A stretch of DNA of 64,000 nt from Vanessa cardui (GCF_905220365.1 NC_061153.1:6964001-7028000), one strand, 5' to 3'; shown: positions 1-10,318, counted from the stretch's first letter. Program-made: numbers and translations. The notes: a model not told the origin generated them from the sequence alone.

Positions 1-95
1 TGGTAGAGAATGCCTTCAGGCATTAAGTCCGCCTTTTGTCACAACATATGTTGTTGGTCAATAAAGTATTTAAATAAATAAATAAAATAATTAAA
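1..95 (+). mobile_element. LINE 3' end (CR1/Jockey-group)
   Basis: This is the last part of a LINE 3' UTR. It reads through a small hairpin (AATGCC/GGCATT, 9-24), then 'aagtccgcc', then a polyadenylation-like AATAAAG and an (AATA)n tail. The same layout closes LINE B near 19300 and LINE A near 33740. The body of the element lies left of the window. From about 95 to 568 I recognise nothing certain; it may be the 5' leader of the next ORF1. Confidence 0.7.
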
Positions 96-568
96 ATGAA
101 TATTATAATTAATATAAAAATATTCTAAAATTTTACTAAGTTATTTTACACAACCCTGCACGTATCTCGCGTAAAAAATTTGGACCCGACAAGTGGGTTT
201 TGGACATAGGGAGACGGTTACATCGTCATCTTGCATTTGGACTCACCTGTTGGGTTGTTATGTATGTATATGTAGCGTTTTTTTCGTGGGCACAGGATAA
301 GCGATTCCTATTTTGAGCTGGGCAGCGAATGTGTTTGAAAGTAGTAGTGGTACTCTGCACTGAATAGACGTGTTTAAGTTATTTGTCGCCAAAATAATTT
401 AAAATTAAATAAAATATCAGTTTCAGTAGTAATTAAAAATAAAGCTTCATAGCAAAGACACACATTTAGACGGTTTATTATCATAATCTGTTCAACGTGA
501 CATACTGCATTATAAAAGTGACCTGTGCGCTCGAGTCACTATTGTTCAACGTTATCTTAGATCTAAGG

Positions 569-1054
569 ATGAGTGTTCAACGATCAACGAAGAGCGGAAA
601 TAATTCGATTGCCAAAATACGTTCGTCGGAAGAAAGAGATAACATAACTATAAGAAAAAGAAAAGAAGATGATTTTTTTAAAGAAGAATTTACCAAGCTA
701 CGAGAAGAAATAAAAATATTATTTCAAGAATTTAGCAGAAGTCAAAAAGAAAATAACAACAAAATCTTTGAAGATATACTAGAAATAAAGAAAGAAATTC
801 GAGAGATAAAATATTCATCTGAAAAATTGATATTAGACCATCAAACTTTAAAAAGGGACTTAGAGGCAATGAAAGAACAAAATACAACACTTCAAAATAG
901 AATAAATAATTTAGAAAAAAATATCCATTCACCCATAGTTAATCGAACATCATCCTCTAATCCGCTACCGCTTATGTGTGAAAACGTTGCCTTAGAAATC
1001 CAAGACCGATGCGACCGCCAGAAAAATATAATTGTTGTACTCAAAGAAGCTTAA
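569..1054 (+). pseudogene. LINE ORF1 fragment, coiled-coil
   Basis: The frame is open from ATG 569; an upstream ATG at 497 exists but adds an unconvincing leader. The protein is very rich in Lys and Glu, with heptad-like spacing through about residues 40-120, so it should form a coiled coil. It ends with a segment (EIQDRCDRQKNIIV) of the type that precedes the RRM-like part of insect LINE ORF1 proteins. The RRM and C-terminal domain are missing and the frame stops at 1054, so this is a 3'-truncated copy. ORF1 proteins of this type bind the LINE RNA. No ORF2 follows. Confidence 0.6.
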
Positions 1055-1139
1055 TATATATATCGTGTAAAATTTCAATATAAATTGTATGTTTTTAATA
1101 AATACACTTAATTGTAATAAAATATATTTTGTTTTACTT

Positions 1140-1249
1140 ACATTTTGCTCAGTGTCGCAGATGCTATTGCATTCGTACACATCCTTTAAAAACACCTCCA
1201 TCGCATCAATCAACGTGCGGCTTTGCGTGCGGCATAATGCGGATTAGTT
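1140..1249 (-). other. candidate spliced exon, unknown gene
   Basis: On the minus strand a strong acceptor (TTCCAATTACAG) precedes about 105 bases that end at a strong donor (CAAAAT/GTAAGT). Only one frame is open through most of it, starting just after an in-frame TAA close to the acceptor, with ATG at about 1201 and the reading MEVFLKDVYECNS. That fits a first coding exon. Its phase does not join directly to the MADF exon at 3701-3805, so I do not link the two. I recognise no domain. It could be chance. Confidence 0.3.
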
Positions 1250-1372
1250 CTGTAATTGGAAAACACACGATATTTGTTGTTAATTTCACACCCAGGCCCT
1301 CATGTTAATGTCATTCAAGTGACAAAAGATCCTTGTTTGACTCTACTGTGTATTTGTACTTAATGGAGTAAA

Positions 1373-1650
1373 TCAATACATATAATAAAATTGTAAGAGG
1401 TCGGTGTCTGTACATGGAAGATAAATATGAAAAACTTTAATAGGGGAACTTTATATATACAATAGAACCCAAAACAATGATTTTTAGAATTTTTGTCTGT
1501 TTGTCTGTATGTCTGTTTGTCTGTACGTTTGTTCGAGCTCAAAAACGGCTTAACCTAATTGAATGCGGTTTTCACTATTGCCTTGCGGTTTTCTGGAGTT
1601 AACATGTAGTCTTTGTTTTATTTCAATCGGTTCATAAATAAAAAAGTTAT
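1373..1650 (+). mobile_element. Helitron-like 5' portion, non-autonomous
   Basis: The segment starts with TC followed by AATACATATAATAAAATTG, the usual start of lepidopteran non-autonomous Helitrons. It continues with a (GTCTGTTT)n stretch and 'ttcgagctcaaaaacggctt', also typical of these elements. I find no matching 3' hairpin with CTAG downstream, so the right end is uncertain. From about 1650 to 2020 I see only AT-rich DNA. Confidence 0.5.
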
Positions 1651-2020
1651 GTCAATCTAAACAATCGCATCACTCCATCAATCAATCAAACCAAATTAAA
1701 AATAAAATGCCACAATATTGTATTTATCCTTATGGTAATAAGTAATTACATATTCAACACCTACTAATTACTTTTTGAATTACTCAAATCGATAATTCCA
1801 TTCAAAATAAATTAAACTCAAAGCGCAACGGTTTAAATTTCTTCGTAGTTTTCGTTTAATTTGCCTAGATGGCTCTGTACCGTCTGTCACAGTTTGTAAA
1901 ACGTGGTGTTACGATTTTTGTGAAAATAATGATCCTCCCAGGCAACTTTCCTTCGTGCAGGTTCTATCCGTTTGTGATAAATATTGGGTCGATTGGTCAA
2001 TAATAATAATTTTTTTTAAA

Positions 2021-2370
2021 TAAAAAAAAACCGCCTTCAAAAATGAACTAAAAAGAAAAAAATAATCTATTACATCCATATCCAATTTACGATTTTTTAA
2101 TCACCTCTCAAAGTCGGTGCCAACATTGCTAATATAGGTACATAATACATAATACATACATAAAAAAACTAAATCTTTTTTTTGTTGTATAGATTACACC
2201 ATTAGACAAACCTTAGGTACTATCGATACAAATTAAATGATTTCAATATAGGAATTTATTTACTTTGTTGGCACCGCCTTCAAAAGGTGATTAAAAAATC
2301 GTAAATTGGATATGGATGTAACAGATTATTTTTTTCTTTTTAGTTCATTTTTGAAGGCGGTTTTTTTTTA
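2021..2370. mobile_element. MITE with about 85-bp terminal inverted repeats
   Basis: The left arm begins TAAAAAAAAACCGCCTTC and runs to 'tttttaatcacct' near 2107. The right arm, from about 2283, is its reverse complement and ends GAAGGCGGTTTTTTTTTA. The arms match almost throughout, around a roughly 175-bp centre without coding capacity. The ends would be compatible with a TA target duplication, but homopolymers blur the boundary. It is non-autonomous and no transposase is present. Confidence 0.8.
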
Positions 2371-2629
2371 TTTATAAAAATTTATTTACTGCTTTTCAGT
2401 GTTGTTTTGTTATTTATAATTACAATTGGTAGTGTTTGTCATTCACTTTATTATACTCAGTACATTTCGGCTTTCGACTCTAAACATAACTCAACGCCGT
2501 TTCAATACAATGTGGATTGCAACTCAAATTAAGCGTTACCTAAGTTACAATAGCCTAATGTTAACTGTCTCATCGCCAATTAGACAATACCATTTTTCCC
2601 GATGCAATGCCGTTAATCATTGAGGAGTT

Positions 2630-3075
2630 CTCCTGGTAGTCCACCATAAGCTAGACTTTATCATAGGCATGTTTACTAACATCAATTGCTTGACGACTAT
2701 CTTAAAGAAATAGAACTAAACCCGTAAAATAGTTACTTACTAATAGGTTCTGATTACCAGTTGTGGTCTTCATCATCAGTTCCACTTCATCAAATGTCAC
2801 TTTTCGTGAGCATATAACCAAGGCACTTTGAATAAAACCGAAATCACTATAAGTGTACCTATAAAATTTGAGGAGTTCCCTCGATTTCTCCAGGATCCCA
2901 TCATCAGATCCTGATTTCCTGACAATGGGACCACCTGTAAAACATGCCCTTTCAAACAAAAAAAGAATTGTCAAAATCGGCCTAGCCATCTTTGAGTAAG
3001 TCGGTAACATACATAAAAAATAAAAAAAAGGCCCCGACGAATTGAGAACCTCCTCCTTTTTTTGAAGTCGGTTAA
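2630..3075. repeat. interspersed repeat, family not named
   Basis: The stretch ends with a block (gaacctcctcc, then ttttttgaagtcggttaaaa) that I associate with a common lepidopteran dispersed repeat. A minus-strand frame of 102 codons (2702-3010) lies inside it but shows no recognisable domain and is probably a by-product. I cannot define ends or class. Copy number in the genome would settle whether it is a repeat. Confidence 0.4.
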
Positions 3076-3402
3076 AAAGTAATCAATTCAGTAAATTAAT
3101 AAATCGATAATTGTTTACTTTAACTCCTTGCAGGTTCTATCCCCGATTCGATGGGTATGTGGGGTGTTGTTTCGTATGCTTATGAGAGTAGGTTGTGAAC
3201 TTAAATTAAATACCCGCTCTCAGTGTCAGCTCAGGTTCTATTCCTGACGCGAATTGTATGTGGAGTCCACATACAATGTGGAGCGAAAGTCGTTTCGCAA
3301 ATTTAAATACTCGCTCTCAGGGTGTACCCCTGAATCGATCTATATGTGTAAGTCGTTTCGTATGCTAAAGACAGTGAGGAGTATCGTAAATTAAAATGAA
3401 AA
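3076..3402. repeat. degenerate tandem repeat, about 100 bp unit
   Basis: Phrases recur in the same order: 'caggttctat', 'atgtgg', 'gtcgtttcg', 'aaatac.cgctctcag'. The units are strongly diverged, so this is an old tandem array or an internally repeated mobile element. A related phrase (caggttctatccg) also occurs near 1960. No coding potential. Confidence 0.45.
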
Positions 3403-3667
3403 TCACTACATACTATAAAACGAAAGTCGCTTTCTTTGTCCCTATGTCTCTTTGTATGCTTAAATCTTTAAACCACGAAACGGATTTTAATGCGGTTTTT
3501 CTAAATAGATAGAGTGATTCGAGAGGTATTTTTTGTATATAATACATAATACAGTAAAGAAACACTGATAAATTTAAAAGTTTGTAACGTGATTTCGTAA
3601 ATAAATAAATTCTATAGTATATTTAGTATTGGTATTGCACCCGTGCGAAGCCGGGGCGGGTCGCTAG
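3403..3667 (+). mobile_element. non-autonomous Helitron (Lep-type)
   Basis: The element begins TC (3403), reads 'aaaacgaaagtcgctttct', and ends with a GC-rich hairpin (gtgcgaagccggggcgggtc) followed by CTAG at 3664-3667. Both ends fit the Helitron rule of 5' TC and 3' CTRR, with insertion between A (3402) and T (3668). It encodes nothing. Rolling-circle transposition by an element elsewhere in the genome would explain it. Confidence 0.8.
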
Positions 3668-3700
3668 TAAAAAATAAGTAGAATGTCATTGGGTACTTAC

Positions 3701-3805
3701 GATGTTTTTATTTTTATGATCTTTATTTTTCGGATTCCATATACAGTTTTCAGCTTGATAGAGCTCTATGAAGCGAAAAGTTTCTTCATTACTAATACTT
3801 GCCAT
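3701..3805 (-). CDS. MADF-domain protein, first coding exon
   Basis: From ATG at 3805-3803 the minus strand reads 35 codons to an AAC-ATC/GTAAGT donor (phase 0). The residues FRFIELYQAENCIWNPKN followed by KDHKNKN are the first half of a MADF (Myb/SANT-like) DNA-binding domain: the hydrophobic helix and the 'W.P....YK.' motif. The rest must lie in a downstream exon, which I could not identify with confidence; about 2.5 kb of repeat-filled DNA follows. MADF proteins are sequence-specific DNA binders, either host transcription factors or the accessory protein of Harbinger transposons. I cannot tell which; no Harbinger nuclease is in the window. Confidence 0.6.
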
Positions 3806-4027
3806 AATTGTATTCGATATCAATAAATCCTCACTAAAAAATACGTCCACACAGAATGGGCGCTCGCTGCAAACTGAACGTGTCGCCAACGTGTGGACGC
3901 TCCGGCCATCACTGTGCCACAATCCCGCCATAACCCTTTTATCTGCGTAGAAAAACCGACACCATACGGATCTTGCGCCAATGCGTGGCCCAATAGTCCA
4001 ATACCTACCAAATAGATCACCAACCAA
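3806..4027 (-). promoter_or_regulatory. probable 5' UTR/promoter of the MADF exon
   Basis: The region upstream of the MADF start is clearly more GC- and CpG-rich than its surroundings. It contains a 9-bp inverted repeat, CGTCCACAC (3844-3852) and GTGTGGACG (3891-3899), separated by 38 bases. It is open in several frames on both strands, which I take as a composition effect. It stops abruptly at the Penelope element at about 4028, so upstream sequence may have been displaced. Confidence 0.35.
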
Positions 4028-5668
4028 TTATAACGGATGAATCGCGTATATTAATTATTTTTAAACATCCCAACGTTTCGAGCTCTTTGCAGTGTTCGTG
4101 GTCACGGGTAGACTAAGATGACATTTGTCTATTTGAAGAACAAAAGAAATATTATTAACAACTACCGCCAACGATTTCTCAATTGATATCTTGAGTAACG
4201 TTCCGGTTGCACGCAGAAGGCACTAACTGTATCTTTAGGTCTTGCAGTCTGTTGGATTTGGGATTTTAAATTTTTAATAAGTGGATCCCAGGTGTTAGAA
4301 AGTCTCCAACCATCTTCTCTATTGAAGTTCGGATGTTTTTGAATTTCAATAGCCTCGCGTATCATTCTAGGAATGAATCTGTGTTCTCTAGCGAGGATCT
4401 GTGGTTTATCAAATCGGATAAAATGTTTAGGTTTATCCAGAGCATGTTCACAGACTGCAGACTTTGAAGAACGCCTATTTTTGACATCTCCTATATGTTC
4501 CTTGACCCTGGTACCGATGCTTCTCTTTGTTTGGCCTATGTAAGATAAACCACACTCACATTCGAGTTTATATACTCCTGCAGTTTGTAAAGGGATATTA
4601 CTCTTGATAGGTCTCAAGAACTGGCTCACTTTCTTATGAGGCTTGTAAACGGTTTTAATCGAAGCTCGCTTCAAGATGTTGCCAATCCTGTCTGTAACTC
4701 CTTTCACATATGGTAGAAATGCAGGTTGTCGCTCAACTGTGGGTGGCTTGATACGGCTTCTGCGATGCTGGCGAGGCACGGGCAGCTTGTTCTGGTGGAG
4801 TGCAAGCTTGACCTAACGTAGCTCGTCCTCTAGGTGTTCAGCATCGCAGAGATGGTGGGCTCTCTGAAACAAAGATTTGCCAACGGTAGCTAACTGACTA
4901 GGGTGGTGGTGCGAGTCACCATTGAGGTATTTGTTGGTGTGTGTGGGTTTCCTATAAACTGTGTGACTTAATGTATTATCAGGATTCTTGATAATAAGGA
5001 TGTCAAGGAAAGCTAAAGAATTATTTGCCTCTAATTCCATAGTAAATTGAATGTTTTTATTTATAAAATTAAGATGTACTAAAAATGCAGATGTCAGATC
5101 ACTAGGTAATATTGTGAAAGTGTCATCTACGTACCGTTTATAAAACCTAGGTGTTATTGGTCCGGAGCGAAGACCCCTCTCCTCCAGGTCTTCCATGAAT
5201 AAATCGGCGACCACGGGGGATACTGGAGAACCCATGACTACCCCGTCAACTTGTACATAGAATTCATCATTCAACAATAAATAACCTGATGTGAGGCAGT
5301 GATGTAACAGCTCTGCATATTCAATAGGCATGTTGTGTGTCTGTAGCTTCCTCTTAACAATTTCGATGCAGTCTTGTATGGGTAAGCATGTAAACAATGA
5401 CTGGACATCAAAACTAACCATTGTCTCGTTGTTGGTTAATTTAAGGTCTTTGATTTCACCAACAAACTGGTAAGAATCCTTGACATACGCCGCAGTGTGT
5501 CCTCGGAGGGGTGATAATATCCTTGCTATCTGTTGAGCCAATCTATATGTTGGTGTATCGATTTGGCTTACAATAGGACGCAGCGGAGCACCAGTTTTAT
5601 GGATCTTAGGTAACCCATACAGTTTTGGCGGCTTTGCACATGTAGGCACGAGTGATTTAAGATCGACA
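4028..5668 (-). mobile_element. Penelope-like element, 5'-truncated
   Basis: The element lies on the minus strand. Its 3' terminal sequence (plus-strand reading tataacggatgaatcgcg, 4028-4160) recurs at 40490, 45630 and, in opposite orientation, 46230-46345. The coding part holds a Penelope-type reverse transcriptase followed by a GIY-YIG endonuclease. The 5' end of the RT is missing at about 5668, where an errantivirus env fragment begins. To the left the neighbour is the MADF region, not env, so this was not a simple insertion into env; a rearrangement or deletion took place. Confidence 0.85.
4162..5667 (-). pseudogene. Penelope RT plus GIY-YIG endonuclease
   Basis: Read from the right, the frame first shows RT blocks: KLYGLPKIHK, then LRPIVSQIDTPTYRLA, then VSFDVQSLFTCLP, VVMGSPVSPVVADLFMEDLE and the catalytic YVDDTF. 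After an in-frame TAG (4813-4815) the same frame continues into a GIY-YIG nuclease: GVYKLECECGLSYIGQTKRS, an arginine in TRVKEH, then C and H residues further on. In an intact element the two form one polyprotein that copies RNA and nicks the target. This copy lacks the N-terminal RT domain and has the one nonsense codon; otherwise the frame is long and well kept, which suggests moderate age. Confidence 0.88.
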
Positions 5669-6203
5669 TTAATATTGTATTAAAGGTTTTTACATTGTTT
5701 TGTAATTTTTTAGTAGTTTTCTCAAAAGATTCTAAAGTTGAAGTAGTAATTAAAATATTTTCTTTCATTAATTCCGCGAGTTTCTTTTGAATATTTTGGA
5801 CGAGTTCAATAGCGGTATCGTATTTTAATGCATCATCCTCATCAAGGGTGCCAAAAATATGTTTGAATAATGTGCCTATACCACCAAACCAGGCAGATCT
5901 TTTATTCCGTTCGGATACCAGGTGAGAGATGGAATCGTATTCGCGACGAATGTCATTAAAACGGACATTTAATGTAGAAAGATGTTTTCGCAATTAAAAT
6001 CACTAGTTTTCTGACAAATAGACCTCACTGATCCTATGATTTCATTTATATTAATTAAGTGAGGTTTAATATAGGATGTATCCAAGTAACTAACAATATT
6101 TAGATCGCCTTTTAAAATTTTAAGTTTTCCTAAATTATCGAAATATATTCCGGAGTTAGAAGGATAAGGCTTGATGAGATCTGGACGCGCGTCGGTTGAG
6201 AAA
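5669..6203 (-). pseudogene. errantivirus-like env fragment
   Basis: The minus-strand frame carries an F-protein-like envelope fragment. A basic RNKR furin-type cleavage motif (about 5899-5913) is followed by a glycine- and phenylalanine-rich stretch of fusion-peptide character and then a coiled-coil-like heptad region. The upstream part lies in another frame, so at least one frameshift sits near 5995. The fragment is cut off at about 5669 by the Penelope element, and no transmembrane anchor remains. A polypyrimidine tract plus CAG directly before 6203 is a good splice acceptor, as expected for env made from a spliced RNA. The protein cannot be functional as it stands. Confidence 0.75.
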
Positions 6204-6421
6204 CTGAAAGAGAAAAGAAGTAAGAATAGATAAATAGAAGAATAAATTAATAGAAAAATGAATTAATAAAATTATGAATAAAAGAAGAATGAATTAATAG
6301 AAGAAGAATGAATGAATGAAAATAAATGAATAGAAGTATGAGTGAATATAAGAGTGAATGAATAGAAGAATGAAAAGAAGAATAGAATAATGTAGAATAT
6401 GATTTTAGTATTTAATTATGA
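6204..6421 (-). repeat. A-rich simple repeat / env splice-acceptor tract
   Basis: On the plus strand this is a degenerate (GAATGAATA)n-type purine repeat. Read on the minus strand it is a long pyrimidine-rich tract ending in CAG at 6206-6204, directly before the env frame. It lies between integrase and env of the same element, so its likely role was the polypyrimidine tract for env splicing. Confidence 0.5.
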
Positions 6422-7640
6422 TCAAGAAGAAGACGGTTGTTGGACTTCTGCAGTTTTAACTTCATCGAAATGGTGTGTTATATGACGTCTGTTTATGAGT
6501 AGCGTGAGTGTGTTGTTGTTATGTACTTTAATTATTTTATAAGGTCCTTTCCAGACGGGAGATAGAGCTTTTCTCAATCTCAAATGATTTTTAAGATATA
6601 CATAATCACCTTCTTTATACCGTGGTGGAGTTCTAGTTCTAGCATCATAGTAGTTTTTAGAAGATTCCTTTGATTTTAAAATATTTTCTAATGCTAAATC
6701 TCGAGTATATTTAAATTTATGTTGTAGCATCTGAATATAGTCTGAATAAGTAGTACCAGAGTTACTTTCGTAAATAGAATTTGGTAAATAGGGTTTATGT
6801 CCAAAAACAAGTTCATATGGACTGAATTTAGTAGTAGAATGTATAGAAGTATTGTAGGCAAGCATAGCGTATAAACATATGTAGGCCAATTATCTTGATT
6901 TTCATTTATAAAGGATTTGAGATATTCTTTGAGAGTGGAATGGCTTCGTTCTAGAGCACCTTGTGTTTGGGGATGATAGGGTGATGCCCATAATTGTTTG
7001 ATTTTCAGGAACTGGCAAGTTGTTTTAAAAAGATCTGACGTGAAATTAGTACCTTGATCAGTGAGAATGGATTTAGGTAACCCGAAAAGAGAAATAAAAT
7101 GAATAAGACAATCAGCTGATTCTTCTGCTGTTGTGCATGGTATAGGGTAAGCTACAGAATATTTAGTAAGGTCATCTTGTAGAGTTAGTATATATTTGAT
7201 CTTAGCTGGACCTGACTCGGGAAGTGGACCTACTATGTCCAGTGCTACTCGTTGAAAGGGAGCAATGGAAGTGGAAGTGATTTCCATAGGAGCTCTATTA
7301 ATTCTTCTGAGAGCTTTATTTTCTTGACACATTTTACATTTCTTAACATATTCTTCTATATCTCCTCTCATTCCCTTCCAGAAGAATTGTTCTCTAACTC
7401 TATTGTACATTCGGGACGAACCTAAATGTCCGGCTACTGGGATATCGTGATTTTCTTTTAGGATTTTCGGTTTTTCACTTAACGTAGGATATATACTTTT
7501 ATTCAAATAAACATGCACACATACTTTAGTTCCATGGAATATGTATATTAGGATATTGTAAATGTTGGTATAGGAGTGTTTATCAAAAGGATTTTTGAAA
7601 TCGGGTATTGCAATATCTGTTACAGTTCCTGATTGTAAAA
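6422..7640 (-). pseudogene. Gypsy/errantivirus integrase
   Basis: The part read from 7518 shows the integrase zinc finger (two His in HDIPVAGHLG, two Cys in KKCKMC). The DDE core follows: D in VALDIVGPLP, D in ILTDQGTNF and E in GALERSHSTLKEYL. After a frameshift near 6890-6840 the frame continues as AYNTSIHSTTKFSPYELVFG and ends with a GPY/F-type C-terminal domain (SPVWKGPYKII). Upstream, to about 7640 and possibly 7990, is the usual linker between RNase H and integrase, with stops. Integrase inserts the cDNA into the host genome. All catalytic residues are visible but the frame is broken. Confidence 0.85.
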
Positions 7641-8039
7641 TAATATCTCGTACTTGTTTAAGGCATTTGTATATAGCAGGATAAGAGGATTCGTCGAAAT
7701 GATGGACTTTAGTAAAAATGAAGTAAATATCTTTATCTGCGTATTTTATATTGAGGATTTTAGGAGATTTTCATTATGTTCTTTCAGCATGGTATCATGT
7801 GATTTATCCTCTTTGCTAATAGATTTTAGGAATTTCGAATAATCGTCATTATTTAGATTTGAGTTAGGTTGGGAATTAGAACTTGTTGGAGATGGAACAT
7901 CAATGTTATCAAAGTCGAGATCAAGATTTGTACTTCGTGGACTTAAGTCCGAGATCTATTAGGTTTGTGGAATTATGTCTGGGTCAGAAGCAGGGTTCGT
8001 AAAAGGATTTAGTATATAGTCTTGAATGTTACTTGGACC
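7641..8039 (-). pseudogene. decayed pol linker, RNase H deleted
   Basis: Minus-strand translation gives scattered reading frames without recognisable motifs. Neither the RT catalytic YLDD box nor any RNase H motif is found between the RT start (about 8050) and the integrase. I infer an internal deletion of most of RT and all of RNase H near 8000-8060. Confidence 0.5.
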
Positions 8040-9080
8040 AGGAGTTGGATTGGATAAGTTTCACCTATAGTGATATCGTTGAGTTTTCTATTGTCTATTA
8101 CGACTCTCCATTTCTTTTCATCTGATGCGTCTAGCTTTTTGGGGACTACCCAAATTGGTGAAGACCAGGGTGAATCTGACGGGACAACTATATTTTGTTC
8201 TAGTATTTTATTAATCTGTTTTTCTACTTCTTTCTTATGACGTTCAGGGAATCTATAAGATTTTGTTTGAATTGGAATTTCTGTGGTAGTTTTAATCTTG
8301 TGTTCTGTAGCTGTAGTGAAAGTAAGTTGATCGTCTGGAAGGTGGAAGATATCAGAGTAATCTGAGCAGATCTTAATTAGAGCATTTCTCTCTTTTCATA
8401 ATTGAGATGGGATATTCTAAGTTGTTTAATGACTTCATTAGTTCTAGCTAGAGTCCTTGGATTCGGTGATGTTTCAGAAAAGGTCATGCAGGGATATTTG
8501 TCTATCTGGTCTAGAGTGAAATTAAGGTTTGGTTGAAGAGTAGCAGGTTCATCTGATATATTTGCAATAGTTATATTAATGCGCTTATTATCTTTAACAG
8601 TAACAATACAATTAGCAACTAGTAATGATTCTGAAATGTGTTGATTTAGAATAACACCCTCTCGAATTTCAAGGTTTCTAACAGTACATTCGATTACTGT
8701 TTCAGTACGGGGTGGAATTATATAAAGAGGTTCGGGAAAATTTAAATTAATTACATCGGGTCCTATCCGCAGTAACTTTTTACTGTAATCGATTTGACAT
8801 GCAAAACTTTTTAGAAGGTCGTTTCCTATTATACCATCGTGATTTAAATTTATGTCTTCGACAACATGAAATTCATGAGATTTAGTGAGATTTTTGAAAA
8901 TGTTCATTTTGAAACTCCCTAGAGTAGGAGTCACATCATCTCCGGGGTCAATTCCTTTCAGGGTTATTATTGTGTTGCTCAATTTAGGAAATTTGGACAT
9001 GGATTAGAGTCTTAATAAGCTTACACAGGAGCCAGTGTCTACTAGGAAGGATAGTGGTCTTTCTGAAACAGGAGTTTGGA
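8040..9080 (-). pseudogene. Gypsy protease and N-terminal RT
   Basis: Read from about 9075 downward, an aspartic protease motif FLVDTGSCVSLL (about 9015-9050) is followed by an in-frame TAA and then a long frame (9000-8377) with the flap/ending motif DGIIGNDLLK. Beyond 8377 the next frame gives the RT entry, with the classical blocks SDSPWSSPIWVVPKKLD and WRVVIDNRKLND near 8100-8170. RT then stops abruptly. Order and motifs fit the Gypsy/errantivirus pol that lies between the gag (9584-10318) and the integrase (6422-7640). Confidence 0.8.
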
Positions 9081-9194
9081 CAACAATATGCGGTAAGTAT
9101 CTTTTCTCTGTATTTTTATTTATTTCATATATTCTCATGCTATTTTCTGTTTTTTGTTTCAGATTTCGTGTAGAAGGAACAGCGGATTTTGGAG

Positions 9195-9515
9195 AACTTT
9201 GATTCTGAGTATTGTGATTCGGTGGATTCTGATAATTACGATTCAGCAGATTCTGAGAATTACGATTCGGTGGGTTATGATTCGATGACTTATGATTCGG
9301 CGAGTTATGATTCAGCGAGTTATGATTCGGTGAGTTATAATTCAGCGGGCTATGATTCGGTGAGTTATGATTCAGTGAGTTATGATTCAGCGAATTATAA
9401 TTCGGTGAGTTATGATTCAGTGAGTTATGATTCAGTGAGTTAGGATTCAGTGTGTTACGATTCAGTGAGTTACGATTCAGTGAGTTAGGATTCAGTGAAG
9501 TCGTGGTACTGGCTT
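9195..9515. repeat. 15-bp minisatellite
   Basis: About 20 copies of a 15-bp unit (consensus GTGAGTTATGATTCA) in direct tandem, with point changes such as gcg/gtg and tat/tac/tag. It lies between the gag and protease parts of the minus-strand Gypsy, and one minus-strand frame stays open through much of it (Asn/His/Ser-rich pentapeptide). The plus-strand 84-codon frame is a by-product of the repeat. Confidence 0.9.
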
Positions 9516-9583
9516 TTATTTTATGCGCGTAATTTCCCGAGCGATACCTATCGGGAAATTTTATTCGTTTAAATGACCTTCAT

Positions 9584-10318
9584 CTACCTCATCGACTCCA
9601 TCATCTTCCTGGCACTCGATATTATAAGTCCTGCGAGTGTGGATTTGGGATAGGTTCTGCGAAGTGGCATTTTGAGAATTATCTGGCGAAGGACGATTTT
9701 GGTATTTACGGCTTCAGCACCGCATCGCATTATTTGTGATAATCGCGGAAGTAGCCCTATCGAGAAAGTATGAAGGGCCAAGTCCATTGCTGCTACGCGG
9801 CCAGTTATTTCGGATTTCTTTCGATTTAAGATTTTAATCTCTGTTAGTAATTTAGAAAGAATGGTTTCTATTCTAAGAGCGAATTGATTCACTGTTTCTG
9901 AGGAACCTTGTTTGCATTCTTGTAATTCTGACAGTAAGTGGGCATAATGTTTTCTATCCCCAAATTGTTGTTTTAGGAATTCAATGAATTGATCAAAACT
10001 ATCGAATTCTTTGATATTACAAGTGCTTTCCGCTTTATCCGTCAATTGGCTAAGGATATACCGAAATAGAATTGGTTTTTGTGTTTTGCTCGCTAAGTTA
10101 TACGCGTTTTGGCAATTGGAAATGAATGCATTTAACTTTTCTCGTGAACCATCGATTGGTTTTATGAATTTAAGTAGTACACTTAACTCTACCTTTTCGT
10201 TTTGTATTTCTACGCGGGCGTTCGAGTTTTCACTCGCGGCACTTACAACTTTTGTGGTTTTGTCAGTTTTATCCGATCTTTCAACTTTCTCGGACTTTGG
10301 TTCACCTTTGGTGTCCAT
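9584..10318 (-). pseudogene. Gypsy/errantivirus gag
   Basis: From ATG at 10318 the protein has a charged N-terminus (Lys/Glu-rich, residues 1-50) followed by a capsid-like helical region. Its motifs are LLKFIKPIDGSREKLNAFIS, LFRYILSQLTDKAEST and FIEFLKQQFGDRKHYAHLLS, as in insect retroviral gags. Unlike many Gypsy gags there is no CCHC zinc knuckle before the frame ends; errantivirus gags often lack one too. The last 40 residues look degraded, so a frameshift near 9700 is likely. Gag packages the RNA; pol follows on the same strand after the minisatellite. Confidence 0.75.

Noticed and set aside
9189..9443. 84-codon plus-strand frame rich in Tyr, Asp and Ser
   Set aside because: It is only the translation of the 15-bp minisatellite; the surrounding retroelement is on the minus strand.
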